A DNA stretch of 64,000 nucleotides from contig CAYRFQ010000008.1 of assembly GCA_964423615.1 (NCBI GenBank), forward strand, positions 112,645 to 176,644, given 5' to 3'. Below the pieces are notes generated by a model, which did not search any database, was not told the origin of the DNA, and saw only the letters and a list, made by a program, of their open reading frames with translations. Positions 42,383 through 50,874 of the stretch are shown here, one piece after another. Positions within the stretch are counted from its first letter, which is position 1. Each line of letters opens with the position of its first letter. The position numbers and the translations under genes are program-made. The stretch comes from CAYRFQ01 sp964423615. Lineage in GTDB: Bacteria; Planctomycetota; Planctomycetia; Gemmatales; Gemmataceae.

Positions 42383-44359
42383 ATGAGCAGCACCGAAACG
42401 AGTCCAGGTCCTCGCAATTCCTTCCGTCTTTTTCAACGACTTCGGTGGCGAATCTTCCGAAATAGTTCTCGCCTCATTCTCGGCACGTCGTTAATGCGGC
42501 TGGTCACGATCTTCTTGTGTTGTCTGGTCATTTGGAGCGGTTTGTTTGCCGTCAGTCACTTCGGTTTTCGCGAACTTCGTGTCGATTGGCATTTGACGTT
42601 GTCGGAACAAATCTTCGGAACGCTCTTTAACTTGACCTTTCTCACATTGACCATGCTGTTGGTGTTCTCGACAGCGATCATCCTCTATACGAGCTTGTTC
42701 ACCACCCGTGAAAGTGCTTTTTTGCTGATCACCCCTACGACAGCCGACCACGTCTTCGCCTACAAGTTTCAGAGCGCTTTGGGGTTCAGTAGTTGGGCAT
42801 TCCTTGTGTTGGGGACGCCTGTGCTGCTTGCTTACGGGCTGGAAGTCAACGGTGGCGCTCCTTGGTATTACTACATCTTTGTGTTGCTGTATTTTCTAGG
42901 CTTCATTCTGATTCCAGGTTCTCTAGGGGCGCTGGGATGCCTGGTCTTTGTGAACTTCTTCCCCCGGCATCGAAAGCAGATTCTCACCTTTCTGTTACTT
43001 ATCTTGGTGGTGCTAATCGCCTGGTGGGCGTATAGCCAAGTCTTCGCTTCGGCGCGGCGAATGTTGAACGACGCTGATGCCCTGACGGACTTTTTTGGTT
43101 CTTTTAATTTACTCCGAACACGGTTCTCTCCGGCCTCTTGGATGGCGGAAGGGATCGTCGCAACAGCGAAAGGCAATCACTACGACGCCCTGTATTACTT
43201 AACTTTGATTTGGAGCAACGGACTGTTTTTATACGTCGTGACGACCGCTACCGCCAAGAAACTCTATCGGCGGGGATACAATTTGCTCGCTTCAGGTGGA
43301 TTAGCTCCTGCGGAGTGGAGTCAACCTCTCACTTCGCCACGAGGTGAGGTCCTGGGCGAAACGTCTCGACAACCCGAGAGAAGTCAAACAACACCGGTTC
43401 CTTCCAATGAGTCGACGCTCGAAAAGAACGCCGCTGATTCGGGAGGGCCTACGGACTTGACCCGCGAAATCAAGGCCCCGGTTGTTTCTTCCGAAGTGGC
43501 TTTCAATGGCAAGAAGGGGCCGCAAAATACCGGATTTGCCGCGTCGGGAAAGAAGTATGGGACGACGTTTCTTGATAAATTCGTCAGCCTGCCGCTGTTG
43601 CTCGTTGATCTTCAAACGAGAGAGCTGATACAGAAAGATTTCAAATCATTCCGAAGAGATCCTGCCCAGTGGGCTCAACTCATGATTTTCCTCTGTTTGG
43701 GCATGCTATACTTCGTGAGCATGCGACACTTTTACCAGCAGGACTTCGCAGCTCGATACCGGAACGGCATCAGTTTGTTGAACTTTGTCGCCACGTCGCT
43801 GATGATCTGCGCGTATACTGGTCGCTTCGTCTATCCGATGCTTAGTTTGGAAGGGAACAAGTTTTGGATTCTTGGATTGCTTCCTTTGGATCGGAAACGG
43901 TTAGTCTATGGGAAATTCCTGTTCAGCGTGACAGTAACTCTTTCGGTCGGGGAAGCCTTGGTGCTTACCAGCAACCTCATGCTCGGTCTACCCATGCTCA
44001 TCATCGTGACCCACATCCTAACGATTGCGATGTTGGCCCTCGGTTTGAGTGGGTTGAGCGTGGGAATGGGGGCCACCATGCCGAACTTCCGCGAAACGGA
44101 TCCTTCGAAGATCGCTGTGGGGTTCGGCGGAACGATGAACCTAATCCTTGGCCTTTTGTATCAAGCTGGCATCATTCTGTTGGTGATCGTCCCTTGTCAT
44201 CTGTTCTTCTGGGCCAAGCAAGCGGATCAGCGGGCTGATACGAGCCACATCGATTTATGGTTCGTCCGAGGGAGTATCGCAAGTTTAGCTCTGTGTGGCT
44301 GCGCGATCGTGATGCCCGTGCGAGCAGGGATTAAGGCACTTCGAAAAATGGAATTCTAA
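42383..44359 (+). CDS. ABC-type exporter membrane protein
   Basis: A 658-residue protein with about ten to twelve transmembrane segments split by a ~100-residue polar linker (residues around 310-400, rich in Ser/Pro/Glu). The first half includes FNLTFLTLTMLLVFSTAIILY and YYYIFVLLYFLGFILIPGSLG; the second half includes LMIFLCLGMLYFVSMRHFY and VTVTLSVGEALVLTSNLML. It has the look of ABC-2 exporter permeases and follows the ATPase, which supports the call. The linker position suggests two fused permease halves. Confidence 0.8.
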   Translation: MSSTETSPGPRNSFRLFQRLRWRIFRNSSRLILGTSLMRLVTIFLCCLVIWSGLFAVSHFGFRELRVDWHLTLSEQIFGTLFNLTFLTLTMLLVFSTAIILYTSLFTTRESAFLLITPTTADHVFAYKFQSALGFSSWAFLVLGTPVLLAYGLEVNGGAPWYYYIFVLLYFLGFILIPGSLGALGCLVFVNFFPRHRKQILTFLLLILVVLIAWWAYSQVFASARRMLNDADALTDFFGSFNLLRTRFSPASWMAEGIVATAKGNHYDALYYLTLIWSNGLFLYVVTTATAKKLYRRGYNLLASGGLAPAEWSQPLTSPRGEVLGETSRQPERSQTTPVPSNESTLEKNAADSGGPTDLTREIKAPVVSSEVAFNGKKGPQNTGFAASGKKYGTTFLDKFVSLPLLLVDLQTRELIQKDFKSFRRDPAQWAQLMIFLCLGMLYFVSMRHFYQQDFAARYRNGISLLNFVATSLMICAYTGRFVYPMLSLEGNKFWILGLLPLDRKRLVYGKFLFSVTVTLSVGEALVLTSNLMLGLPMLIIVTHILTIAMLALGLSGLSVGMGATMPNFRETDPSKIAVGFGGTMNLILGLLYQAGIILLVIVPCHLFFWAKQADQRADTSHIDLWFVRGSIASLALCGCAIVMPVRAGIKALRKMEF

Positions 44360-44442
44360 ACTTGTCCGTCCTTGGCAACCAATCCACCGAACCCCGTGCC
44401 ATTTCGAATAGAGCACCGGTTTAGTGATTTAATGTACATACT

Positions 44443-44826
44443 TTTTTGTCGGTCATCCGTTCTCAATGACACAGTTGTTGTCATCTCTTTCAATTAAACA
44501 ACTACTTTTGTCTATTCTTCACCACATTTCCCAGGCTTTGACTTTCTGGTTGAAGCAATCCTTAGCTCAAGTTCGTTGGCCAGGCATTCGCTTTACGTCA
44601 CGAAAGACGTAAAGCGTTTTCCAATATGTCATTGTGACTTTAGCCCCTTCCAAGATATTCGTCCACCTCTGTCCATAATATACATTTTTGTCTGTAAGAT
44701 CGATTCTTTGGGATGAACTTCAGCTAGAATACAACAACACAAAGCTTTTGCTAGCATGCATTTAGAGAAAACAATGTCCACTCATGTATGTTTTTAATCA
44801 TAAAAACACAAATTATTAGACAAAAA
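44443..44826. repeat. Repeated TTTTTGTC-type motif in the AT-rich leader region
   Basis: TTTTTGTC occurs at 44443-44450 and 44685-44692, TTTTGTC at 44506-44512, and the inverted form GACAAAAA at 44819-44826, directly before the -35 of the promoter at 44829. The 610-base gap 44360-44970 is AT-rich. The motif could be a regulator site or a chance product of base composition. Confidence 0.35.
44589..44620 (+). terminator. Perfect 11-bp hairpin with T-run
   Basis: CGCTTTACGTC (44589-44599) pairs exactly with GACGTAAAGCG (44606-44616) around a 6-base loop, and TTTT follows. It lies 230 bases after the ABC permease stop and 210 before the next promoter, so it would separate the two transcription units. 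Confidence 0.7.
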
Positions 44827-44828
44827 CG

Positions 44829-44857
44829 TTGACAGAAGGGATGAGCGACGGTACATT
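44829..44857 (+). promoter_or_regulatory. Sigma-70-type promoter for the small-protein unit
   Basis: TTGACA (44829-44834) is a perfect -35 and is followed, after 17 bases, by TACATT (44852-44857, 4/6 of TATAAT). Transcription would start near 44864, leaving a leader of about 107 A-rich bases before the first gene at 44971. Confidence 0.6.
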
Positions 44858-44970
44858 ACAGGTGTAGAAAACAAAGAAAAAAAGAAGAACAAAAACAGGA
44901 ACAAGCGAAAACCACAAAGGTTTTCAACATTAATAGACAATAGCCACGAAAATTTGTAAGGAGCAAGGAA

Positions 44971-45396
44971 ATGGAAAGTTGGAGAAAAGTATGGCGAGAT
45001 GGTTTTGGTCCTTTCCTCCCAACCACAGGGTTGAAAGCTCTTCGAGAAGCCTTGAAGTGTGACGACGAACAGTTGATCCAGGGAGCGACGACTTCTCCTC
45101 CACCACTGCAATGTGTGCAAGATTGGCCAGTGGAATCTTGCTGCGTCATCGGATTCTGTTTCTGGCAGGGAGAGGGACTGCAAACCGTAGCCGAGATCGA
45201 AGAAGCGTTTGCGAGAACGTGTTTCGAAGCGGACAACGCTCTTGGAGAACCCGCTGCGTGCCGTTGGTTCCTTAACTGGTATGACGAGACCCCACGAGAA
45301 GAAATGCGGGAAGAGATGCTCGGTGAGGTCGAGTTGCTCCTGCACGAGCGAATCGGCGGGTTCGCGGAGCCAAAAGACGAGGCTACTGCCGCCTAA
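44971..45396 (+). CDS. Small soluble protein of unknown function (gene 1 of the three-gene unit)
   Basis: A 141-residue acidic protein with AAGGA about 10 bases upstream of the ATG. It is rich in Trp, Cys, Glu and Leu (SWRKVWRDGFGPFLP; CVIGFCFWQGEGLQT; EEAFARTCFEADNALGE) with helix-like periodicity and no signal or membrane segment. It ends EATAA. Family unknown. It is followed 85 bases later by the next small gene. Confidence 0.65.
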   Translation: MESWRKVWRDGFGPFLPTTGLKALREALKCDDEQLIQGATTSPPPLQCVQDWPVESCCVIGFCFWQGEGLQTVAEIEEAFARTCFEADNALGEPAACRWFLNWYDETPREEMREEMLGEVELLLHERIGGFAEPKDEATAA

Positions 45397-45481
45397 CGAA
45401 CCAAATTTTCAACGCTCGAACTCTCAAGAAACCACAACAAAACTCGAGGCACTAACCAAGATTCAAGAAGGAGCAACTCCA

Positions 45482-45760
45482 ATGTTTGAGGCGATCATCT
45501 CCAACATCAACACCGGGCGCGTTCATCGTTGGCTTTTGGAAACTCGCGAAAGTGCCCGTCGTTACGCCGACGATTGGCTCGAAATGAAGCGGGACCAGGC
45601 CGAACGTCGAGCTTTCTCACGCGGAACTTTCTCCAAGTTCTCTGGGCGTGATTACCGTGTTGAAATCGAATACGTCGAGCCATCGGAACAACTCCTTGCC
45701 ATCAGTGCCGCAATCGAAGAAACGGCGGGAGACACAAAACGTGTCGCCGCAGCGGCCTAA
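45482..45760 (+). CDS. Small basic/acidic protein (gene 2 of the three-gene unit)
   Basis: A 92-residue protein from the ATG at 45482, with AAGGAG 8 bases upstream (45468-45473). The sequence is MFEAIISNINTGRVHRWLLE..., with a central helix ETRESARRYADDWLEMKRDQ and a more acidic second half. It ends RVAAAA. No known domain is visible. The good ribosome binding site and the same spacing as its neighbours argue that it is real. An earlier in-frame codon run reaches 45209, inside the first gene, and is not credible. Confidence 0.65.
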   Translation: MFEAIISNINTGRVHRWLLETRESARRYADDWLEMKRDQAERRAFSRGTFSKFSGRDYRVEIEYVEPSEQLLAISAAIEETAGDTKRVAAAA

Positions 45761-45843
45761 GGTAAAGATCGCTTTGACCAACCAATCACACAACCGAACC
45801 CAACACAAAACAGAAGACAATCACGAATCGCGGGGATAGAACC

Positions 45844-46170
45844 ATGATGTGCCAAACCGAAACAACGAAACTCTGTCGCCACTGCCAGAAGAAAAAGCCG
45901 AATCGTCCTCGTGGCCTTTGTTGGTCTTGTTATTATTCTCCTGGCGTGCGAGATCAGTATCCCTCCACCAGCAAATTCGCCCGCCGTGGTGTTCAAGACT
46001 TCAACGGCAACCACAGACTTCCACCGGCTCCGACTGATGCACTGCCGGGAACGCCAGAGAAGGTAGAAGTGTTGGCCGAGCGAGCTCGGCTTGGGTATTC
46101 GTTGTGGCACCCAGAGGATGCGCCAGCCGTGCGGCCGACTGAAGTTCGAGAATACAAACAAGCAAGCTAA
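45844..46170 (+). CDS. Small zinc-ribbon-like protein (gene 3 of the three-gene unit)
   Basis: A 108-residue protein with Cys11, Cys14, Cys26 and Cys29 as C-x2-C-x11-C-x2-C (LCRHCQKKKPNRPRGLCWSCY), a compact treble-clef or ribbon-like zinc site, and PNRPRG between the pairs. The rest (ARRGVQDFNGNHRLP; LAERARLGYSLWHPED) is basic to acidic, without a known domain. GGGGA precedes the ATG. It ends the operon, and a strong terminator follows at 46339-46380. A role in nucleic-acid binding is possible but only inferred. Confidence 0.65.
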   Translation: MMCQTETTKLCRHCQKKKPNRPRGLCWSCYYSPGVRDQYPSTSKFARRGVQDFNGNHRLPPAPTDALPGTPEKVEVLAERARLGYSLWHPEDAPAVRPTEVREYKQAS

Positions 46171-46338
46171 ACGGGCCGGAACAGAGAAAGGTGCTTGCAT
46201 AGGTAAGATAGGGTGAATATGTGTGAGTCAAAGCGAAATGCCGAAGGCGTCATCTTACTTCGCATTCGGGACGAAAATTCGCGACGTCACTCAGTAGTCC
46301 CGACTGCTTGCTGATTTTGTTTTGCTCTCTCCGTTGCG

Positions 46339-46380
46339 GTCCACTCACGGTCAGTATGGCAGCCGTGGGTGGACTTTTTC
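46339..46380 (+). terminator. Rho-independent terminator of the three-gene unit
   Basis: GTCCACTCACGG (46339-46350) pairs with CCGTGGGTGGAC (46363-46374), 11 of 12 plus one G-T pair, over a 12-base loop, followed by TTTTTC. It closes the unit that starts at the 44829 promoter. Confidence 0.82.
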
Positions 46381-46426
46381 TTGCTCAATGCAACTATGAT
46401 TTTTCACGAACAAGACTTGGGTCGAA

Positions 46427-46456
46427 TTGACTCGGACGAAACCCCTCCGGTATACT
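46427..46456 (+). promoter_or_regulatory. Sigma-70-type promoter for the ACT-domain gene
   Basis: TTGACT (46427-46432) and TATACT (46451-46456) match 5/6 each of the consensus, with an 18-base spacer. The leader would be about 20 bases, just enough for the GAGGGAG ribosome binding site before the ATG at 46483. Confidence 0.65.
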
Positions 46457-46482
46457 AACGGACAAATTGAGGGAGTTACGCC

Positions 46483-46977
46483 ATGAGCATGTCGGATGAC
46501 GAGAGTCTTGGAATCGACTTTGACACCCAGAGAGGAAGAGATTGGCCCAGTATTCGCCAATTCAACATCTTCGTGGAAAATCGGCTAGGTGGGTTGCTGA
46601 ACGTAGTCCGCCGATTCGAAGCCAGTGATAACACTATCATTTCGTTGACAGTAAACGATTCTGCTGATTGTGCCATCATCCGGGTTGTGCCTGCGAATCC
46701 GGAACGGGCTTATGAAATTCTCCGGCAAGCCAAGCTGCCTTTCACCGAGAGCAATCTGTTGGTCGTGCAACTTCCTGAAGGGGACGAGCCTCTCCTGGAC
46801 ACCTTCAAGACTCTGTTGATGGGGGAGATCAACATTCATTATGCCTATCCAGTGCTAGTGAGTCCGACTGGCCGAACGGCCCTCGCGATCCACGTCGAAG
46901 ACATCGAAAACGCCGCGGCCACGTTGGAACGCAATGGCTTTCGTCTCTTCACCGAAGATGATTTAGGGCAAGACTGA
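46483..46977 (+). CDS. ACT-domain protein
   Basis: A 164-residue protein with two ACT-type segments: IRQFNIFVENRLGGLLNVVRRFEASDNTIIS (N-x-x-G-x-L) and a second alpha/beta half (ALAIHVEDIENAAATLERNGFRL). ACT modules bind amino acids or other small ligands and regulate enzymes. Here no catalytic domain is attached, so it would regulate a partner. ATG 46483 has GAGGGAG 8 bases upstream. The gene is monocistronic between its own promoter and the hairpin at 47012. Ligand and partner are unknown. Confidence 0.85.
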   Translation: MSMSDDESLGIDFDTQRGRDWPSIRQFNIFVENRLGGLLNVVRRFEASDNTIISLTVNDSADCAIIRVVPANPERAYEILRQAKLPFTESNLLVVQLPEGDEPLLDTFKTLLMGEINIHYAYPVLVSPTGRTALAIHVEDIENAAATLERNGFRLFTEDDLGQD

Positions 46978-47011
46978 ATCCAGTTCGTCTGGATCCACCT
47001 AAACAATTAGG

Positions 47012-47062
47012 AACCCCCAAAACCAGCATGAACTCAACAGGTTCGTCCAGGTCTTGGGGGTT
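47012..47062. terminator. Bidirectional hairpin between convergent genes
   Basis: AACCCCCAAAACC (47012-47024) pairs with GGTCTTGGGGGTT (47050-47062) in 12 of 13 positions. It lies between the convergent ACT and kinase genes and can serve both. Confidence 0.55.
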
Positions 47063-47107
47063 TCATCTTTTATCGTTCGGGTGAACTCTGGCAAAGAAAA
47101 TTCAGTT

Positions 47108-47953
47108 CTAAGCCGCTGCCTCTCGTTGTAGCATGGCTATTTCTAGCTTGATGAGCTGTTGAACCACGGCACTGGCATTTGGCCGTTCGTTCGGGTCACG
47201 CACAAGCAGTTTCTTCACGAAAGCCACGAGGCGCCGGGGTAGGCAATTGATGCATCGGCGGATGTCACGCGGTTTTTGGAGTCCGCGGGACCGAATGGTT
47301 TGATCCACAGGCCCACGTGGGTAGGGCAGCTGACCAGTAAGAAGCTCGTACAAAGTAACACCCAGGCTAAAAATATCGGCCTTTGGTCCATCGTCTGGTG
47401 GTGTCCCACAAAGTTCAGGGGCAAGGTAATCCGCAGTCCCCAGGATGTATCCTTTTCGAAGAATGGCCGCGTTTTCGCCTTTCCTGTGGGCGAACCCCAA
47501 ATCGACCAAAATTGCAGTCCCTTCTCCAGTGAGTTGGATATTATCCGGTTTAATGTCGCCGTGAATGAATCCATTTCGATGGAGAGCCTGGACGGCCTCT
47601 GCGATTTGTCTTGTGATCCACAATGCCTCACTCACGGTGAGTTTGTAATCTCGACGTAACCGACGACGTAGGGATTCTCCTGGAAGTAAATCCATCACGA
47701 TGAAATAGGGTGGCTTCATGACGTGCGCATGACGCATGGTCGCCAGATGCGGGTGCTGGACCTGGTAGTAAGCTCGTGCCTCTCGTTGGAGCAGTTTGAT
47801 CGCCGTTGGCTGATCCTCCCAGTCCGGGCGGAGAAATTTCACGGCACACGTCGTTTCGGTGGCGGTCTCCTGTGCTGTGTGAACTGCCGACAGCAACCCG
47901 CCTCCAAGCGGACTCAAAAGTTCGTAACCGGGAATTGTGGGTAATGCTTTCAT
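47108..47953 (-). CDS. Serine/threonine protein kinase, PknB-like, soluble
   Basis: A 281-residue kinase with only the catalytic domain and no transmembrane helix. Glycine loop: LLSPLGGGLLSAV. ATP-binding Lys39 is in CAVKFLRP. The catalytic loop is HGDIKPDN (His131-Gly132-Asp133), where most Hanks kinases have HRD, so it is a non-RD kinase. The metal motif is DLG (residues 151-153) rather than DFG. TADYLAPELCG is the P+1/APE-like region and GPKADIFSLGVTLYELLTG the F-helix. Asp133 and Asp151 are present, so it may still be active. It may phosphorylate cytoplasmic proteins; substrate is unknown. Confidence 0.87.
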   Translation of the reverse strand: MKALPTIPGYELLSPLGGGLLSAVHTAQETATETTCAVKFLRPDWEDQPTAIKLLQREARAYYQVQHPHLATMRHAHVMKPPYFIVMDLLPGESLRRRLRRDYKLTVSEALWITRQIAEAVQALHRNGFIHGDIKPDNIQLTGEGTAILVDLGFAHRKGENAAILRKGYILGTADYLAPELCGTPPDDGPKADIFSLGVTLYELLTGQLPYPRGPVDQTIRSRGLQKPRDIRRCINCLPRRLVAFVKKLLVRDPNERPNASAVVQQLIKLEIAMLQREAAA

Positions 47954-48237
47954 GCCCTTGCTGTACTCACAGGAATTGTGACGGGAAAGGAGATTGGCGC
48001 GAACAGAGTCGCATTGTAATTATCGACTCAGAGGCTGGAGTGGATTGAAAAGAATTGTAAAAAATCCTATCCGGACCATAAGTTTGGGCGATAGTTCGGA
48101 AAGGAGAGGTGCAGGTCTTTCGCGTGTGGTTGCCGCAGGAATCTTTCGTGGACAATTTACTTCTTTGTCCACGAAAACTATTGTGGACTTTGACTAACGT
48201 TCTGCTAACGACCAGAACTTTGAATTGCTGTCAGGTC

Positions 48238-49668
48238 TCAGATTTCCTGCTCGGATTGCATTTGTGTTTGCTCGGTCGTGATGCCCGTTTCGTTTTGGGT
48301 TTGTGGAACAGGCACCGTTTCCGCAGCTGCGGGGCCTGAGACGTCCTCGACGGCAGGAGTTGATTTCTCTCGGAACAATACCGCGAACGACAGTACGAAG
48401 GCGATGGCGGTGACTCCAGGCCAAAGCCAGAACGCCGGCCAGTTCGTTCCGCTGGTGTCGCTGTAGTAATCATTCAACCATCCGGAGATGGTCATTCCCG
48501 CGAACATTCCGACGCCGTACGTCAAAAAGTTAAACAAGGATTGAGCGCTGGCACGGATATCCTTGGGAGCCGTATTCTCGACATGGATGAAACCTGCGGC
48601 AAAGAAGAAATCGAAACAAATCCCGTGTAGTGCAATACCGAGAAGAATAATGGGATACCAGGGAACTCCCATGATCGTGATGGGGATCAACCCGTTTGTC
48701 GCGAACAGCAGATAGCGGATTCCCCAGCAAAGCATCCCGATCGTTAGCACCCATTTCATACCAAAACGTCGGAGGAAAAACGGCAACGCGATGAGCAGGA
48801 ACAGTTCACACGTCTGCCCGATCGCAAGTTTCGGAGACACCCAAGCTCCAGGAGTCCCAAGTCCCGCTTCCAGGAAGACACCGCCAAAAGAGAAATAGAA
48901 GGCCGAGGCGACAGCAATCGCCAGGGAGACGAAATAAAAGACGGCAAAGGAGAATTCTTTGAGGAGGCCGAGGGCACGTAAAAATGGAATTCCATCCCCG
49001 GCCTTGCCTGTAGGCGGTGTGTGTGGAAGGAAGAGGCAAAACCCGCCGAGGAAAAACGAGATTAGGGAAGCTTGAAGGAGCGGTAATGTAAAGCGAGTTC
49101 CTCCGATGAGTGTCGAATACTCGGGAGCGGCATCGGCCGAGATCTCTCCGCCTGTGTTCCCAAAGTAAGCGATCGATAGTGGAATCGTGATGAAACCAAC
49201 GAACATCCACCCAATCGTCCCCAAAACACGAACGCTCGGGAAATCGCGTTGGGCGTCCGGAAGGTGTGCAAACGCAACCGAGTTACAGAGTGCTAGTGTC
49301 GGCGAGTAGACGAGGGCATAGCCCAACGCAACCCAGTAGAACAATGTGGGATCGGTCAACGTGGACATCCATAACAGTAACGCTCCTCCGATCGTATGGA
49401 GAACTGCCATCAGACGTTCACTCGAAAAATACTGATCCGCGATCTGCCCGACGAAGATCGACGAAACTATGGCACCCAAATGGACAGTCCCGAACACCGC
49501 CCCGATCGTGCTGCCTTGGAATCCCATGGCTGCCAAGTAGTTCCCCAACAGGACAAACCAAGTTCCCCAGATGGCAAACTGGAAAAACATCATCGACGAT
49601 AATTGGATCCGCAGTCCCATTCCGAGTGGGGGAATTTTGATGTCGGCGGACGGCTGCGAACTGGCCAT
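48238..49668 (-). CDS. Nucleoside:H+ symporter-like MFS permease
   Basis: A 476-residue protein with 12 transmembrane helices and a hydrophilic ~40-residue C-terminal tail rich in Thr, Glu and Gln. It fits the NupG/XapB family of nucleoside symporters: LSSMMFFQFAIWGTWFVLLGNYL at the first helix, QIADQYFSSERLMA in the loop after helix 2, and VRVLGTIGWMFVGF near helix 4. It would import nucleosides with protons. The purine salvage gene hpt is in the same window but far away. The substrate is inferred from family. Confidence 0.85.
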   Translation of the reverse strand: MASSQPSADIKIPPLGMGLRIQLSSMMFFQFAIWGTWFVLLGNYLAAMGFQGSTIGAVFGTVHLGAIVSSIFVGQIADQYFSSERLMAVLHTIGGALLLWMSTLTDPTLFYWVALGYALVYSPTLALCNSVAFAHLPDAQRDFPSVRVLGTIGWMFVGFITIPLSIAYFGNTGGEISADAAPEYSTLIGGTRFTLPLLQASLISFFLGGFCLFLPHTPPTGKAGDGIPFLRALGLLKEFSFAVFYFVSLAIAVASAFYFSFGGVFLEAGLGTPGAWVSPKLAIGQTCELFLLIALPFFLRRFGMKWVLTIGMLCWGIRYLLFATNGLIPITIMGVPWYPIILLGIALHGICFDFFFAAGFIHVENTAPKDIRASAQSLFNFLTYGVGMFAGMTISGWLNDYYSDTSGTNWPAFWLWPGVTAIAFVLSFAVLFREKSTPAVEDVSGPAAAETVPVPQTQNETGITTEQTQMQSEQEI

Positions 49669-49845
49669 AAAAATATCTCCTGCAAGCGAATCTCAGGCGC
49701 TGTACGATGGTAGGGATGACAAAGTTGTTGAGAAAAATGTATAGGAACGACGGGGCCGCTGCAACGAAATTACTCCAGCAAATTCTGGGCTCTGGCAATC
49801 GGCCAAATACAGTTCCTCCCTTTTTGGTGCACATAGGAATCGGTC

Positions 49846-50289
49846 ATGCGTGTTGAACTGCTCGGATTGGCTATCGAAACCCCCAAGGTCAGCGTTTCGC
49901 TTTGGTCGTCCTGGAAAGCGAGCCAGTTAGAAACGAAGGTCTTCAACTCCATCGGCCAAGTTCCCGATTTGGAGAAACTGGAGAGGGATGATGAAATGCG
50001 ACTTAGCTTTCGCACCGAGCAACAATGGCAAGCCGTAATGGATCGAGTCGTTCGTGTCATGAAAGGCTGGCAGGAGGAAGCGGCCGGTCGCAACGAAAAG
50101 CGTCTTTGGGGTTGGATGATCGACGGTGATCGTGATGCGTATGGATACGATCCGATGGGAGAGGCCGCGTGTCTTTGGGGCTGGTTTCGACTCTTTCTTG
50201 AGCGAGGCGATCCTGGAGAGTTCGATAAAAGCGAGCAAGTCGAGTTACAATCGCTGAGCTTTCGGTTCTGGCCCGTCCGGAGTTCTTGA
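49846..50289 (+). CDS. Small protein of unknown function
   Basis: A 147-residue soluble protein beginning MRVELLGLAIETPKVS and ending SFRFWPVRSS. It is rich in Trp, Glu and Arg (KLWGW is replaced by EKRLWGWMIDGDRD; EAACLWGWFRLFL). No signal, membrane or known domain is visible. It is divergent from the nucleoside permease and is followed by the gene at 50363, about 73 bases on. It could be a helper of that gene, but nothing shows a function. Confidence 0.55.
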   Translation: MRVELLGLAIETPKVSVSLWSSWKASQLETKVFNSIGQVPDLEKLERDDEMRLSFRTEQQWQAVMDRVVRVMKGWQEEAAGRNEKRLWGWMIDGDRDAYGYDPMGEAACLWGWFRLFLERGDPGEFDKSEQVELQSLSFRFWPVRSS

Positions 50290-50362
50290 ATGGCCAAAAC
50301 TAGGCGGAAGAACCAAAATCCTCTCGTTACGGCATCAGCGCATCCATTGGGAAAGAGTACTC

Positions 50363-50866
50363 GTGAATCCTTTCGAACTCGCCTTCGGCATCGTAGTCGT
50401 AGTTGTCATACTTGTCATTGCAAGCTTTTTCGTTTTCCGTCAATTACAAACCTTCCAACGCGTCGCCGAAGAACCAATGTCGGAGATTGAGCAGAATTAT
50501 CTTCGCGCACGGGCACGTCGACGTTTGCTCGGTTCCGGGTTGATGGTGGTTTTGGCTGGGTTGCTTGTCGGATCGTATTTTCTGGAGGGATCCTATCAAG
50601 AATTGATTGCCAACGTCCAAGCTCGGAAACAGCCCAACGAGAAACCGAAGATGGCCGAATACGAAAAACAAGTCGTGCGACGCTTCACAATGTACTGGAT
50701 TGTGGCCCTCCTAGTTCTCCTTGCATTTGCGATCCTCGCAGCCTTGGACGGCTGGGCAACCATTCGATACTGGCATCGCCACCAACGACAACTCCGCCAA
50801 CAACATCACGCCGAACTGGAAGAGCAATTACAACGTCTTCGTCATCACGGCAACGGCCGGGGTTGA
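50363..50866 (+). CDS. Small membrane protein of unknown function
   Basis: A 167-residue protein from a GTG at 50363 with three hydrophobic segments (VVVVVILVIASFFVF, LMVVLAGLLVGSYFL, IVALLVLLAFAILAAL) and a polar, Gln/His/Arg-rich C-terminus. A purine-rich GGGAAAGAG run lies upstream. It is convergent, 8 bases apart, with the methyltransferase gene. No family is recognised. Confidence 0.6.
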   Translation: MNPFELAFGIVVVVVILVIASFFVFRQLQTFQRVAEEPMSEIEQNYLRARARRRLLGSGLMVVLAGLLVGSYFLEGSYQELIANVQARKQPNEKPKMAEYEKQVVRRFTMYWIVALLVLLAFAILAALDGWATIRYWHRHQRQLRQQHHAELEEQLQRLRHHGNGRG

Positions 50867-50874
50867 CTCTTAGA

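Noticed and set aside
45209..45481. Longer start of the second small gene
   Set aside because: It would overlap the first gene by almost 190 bases; AAGGAG before 45482 gives a better start.
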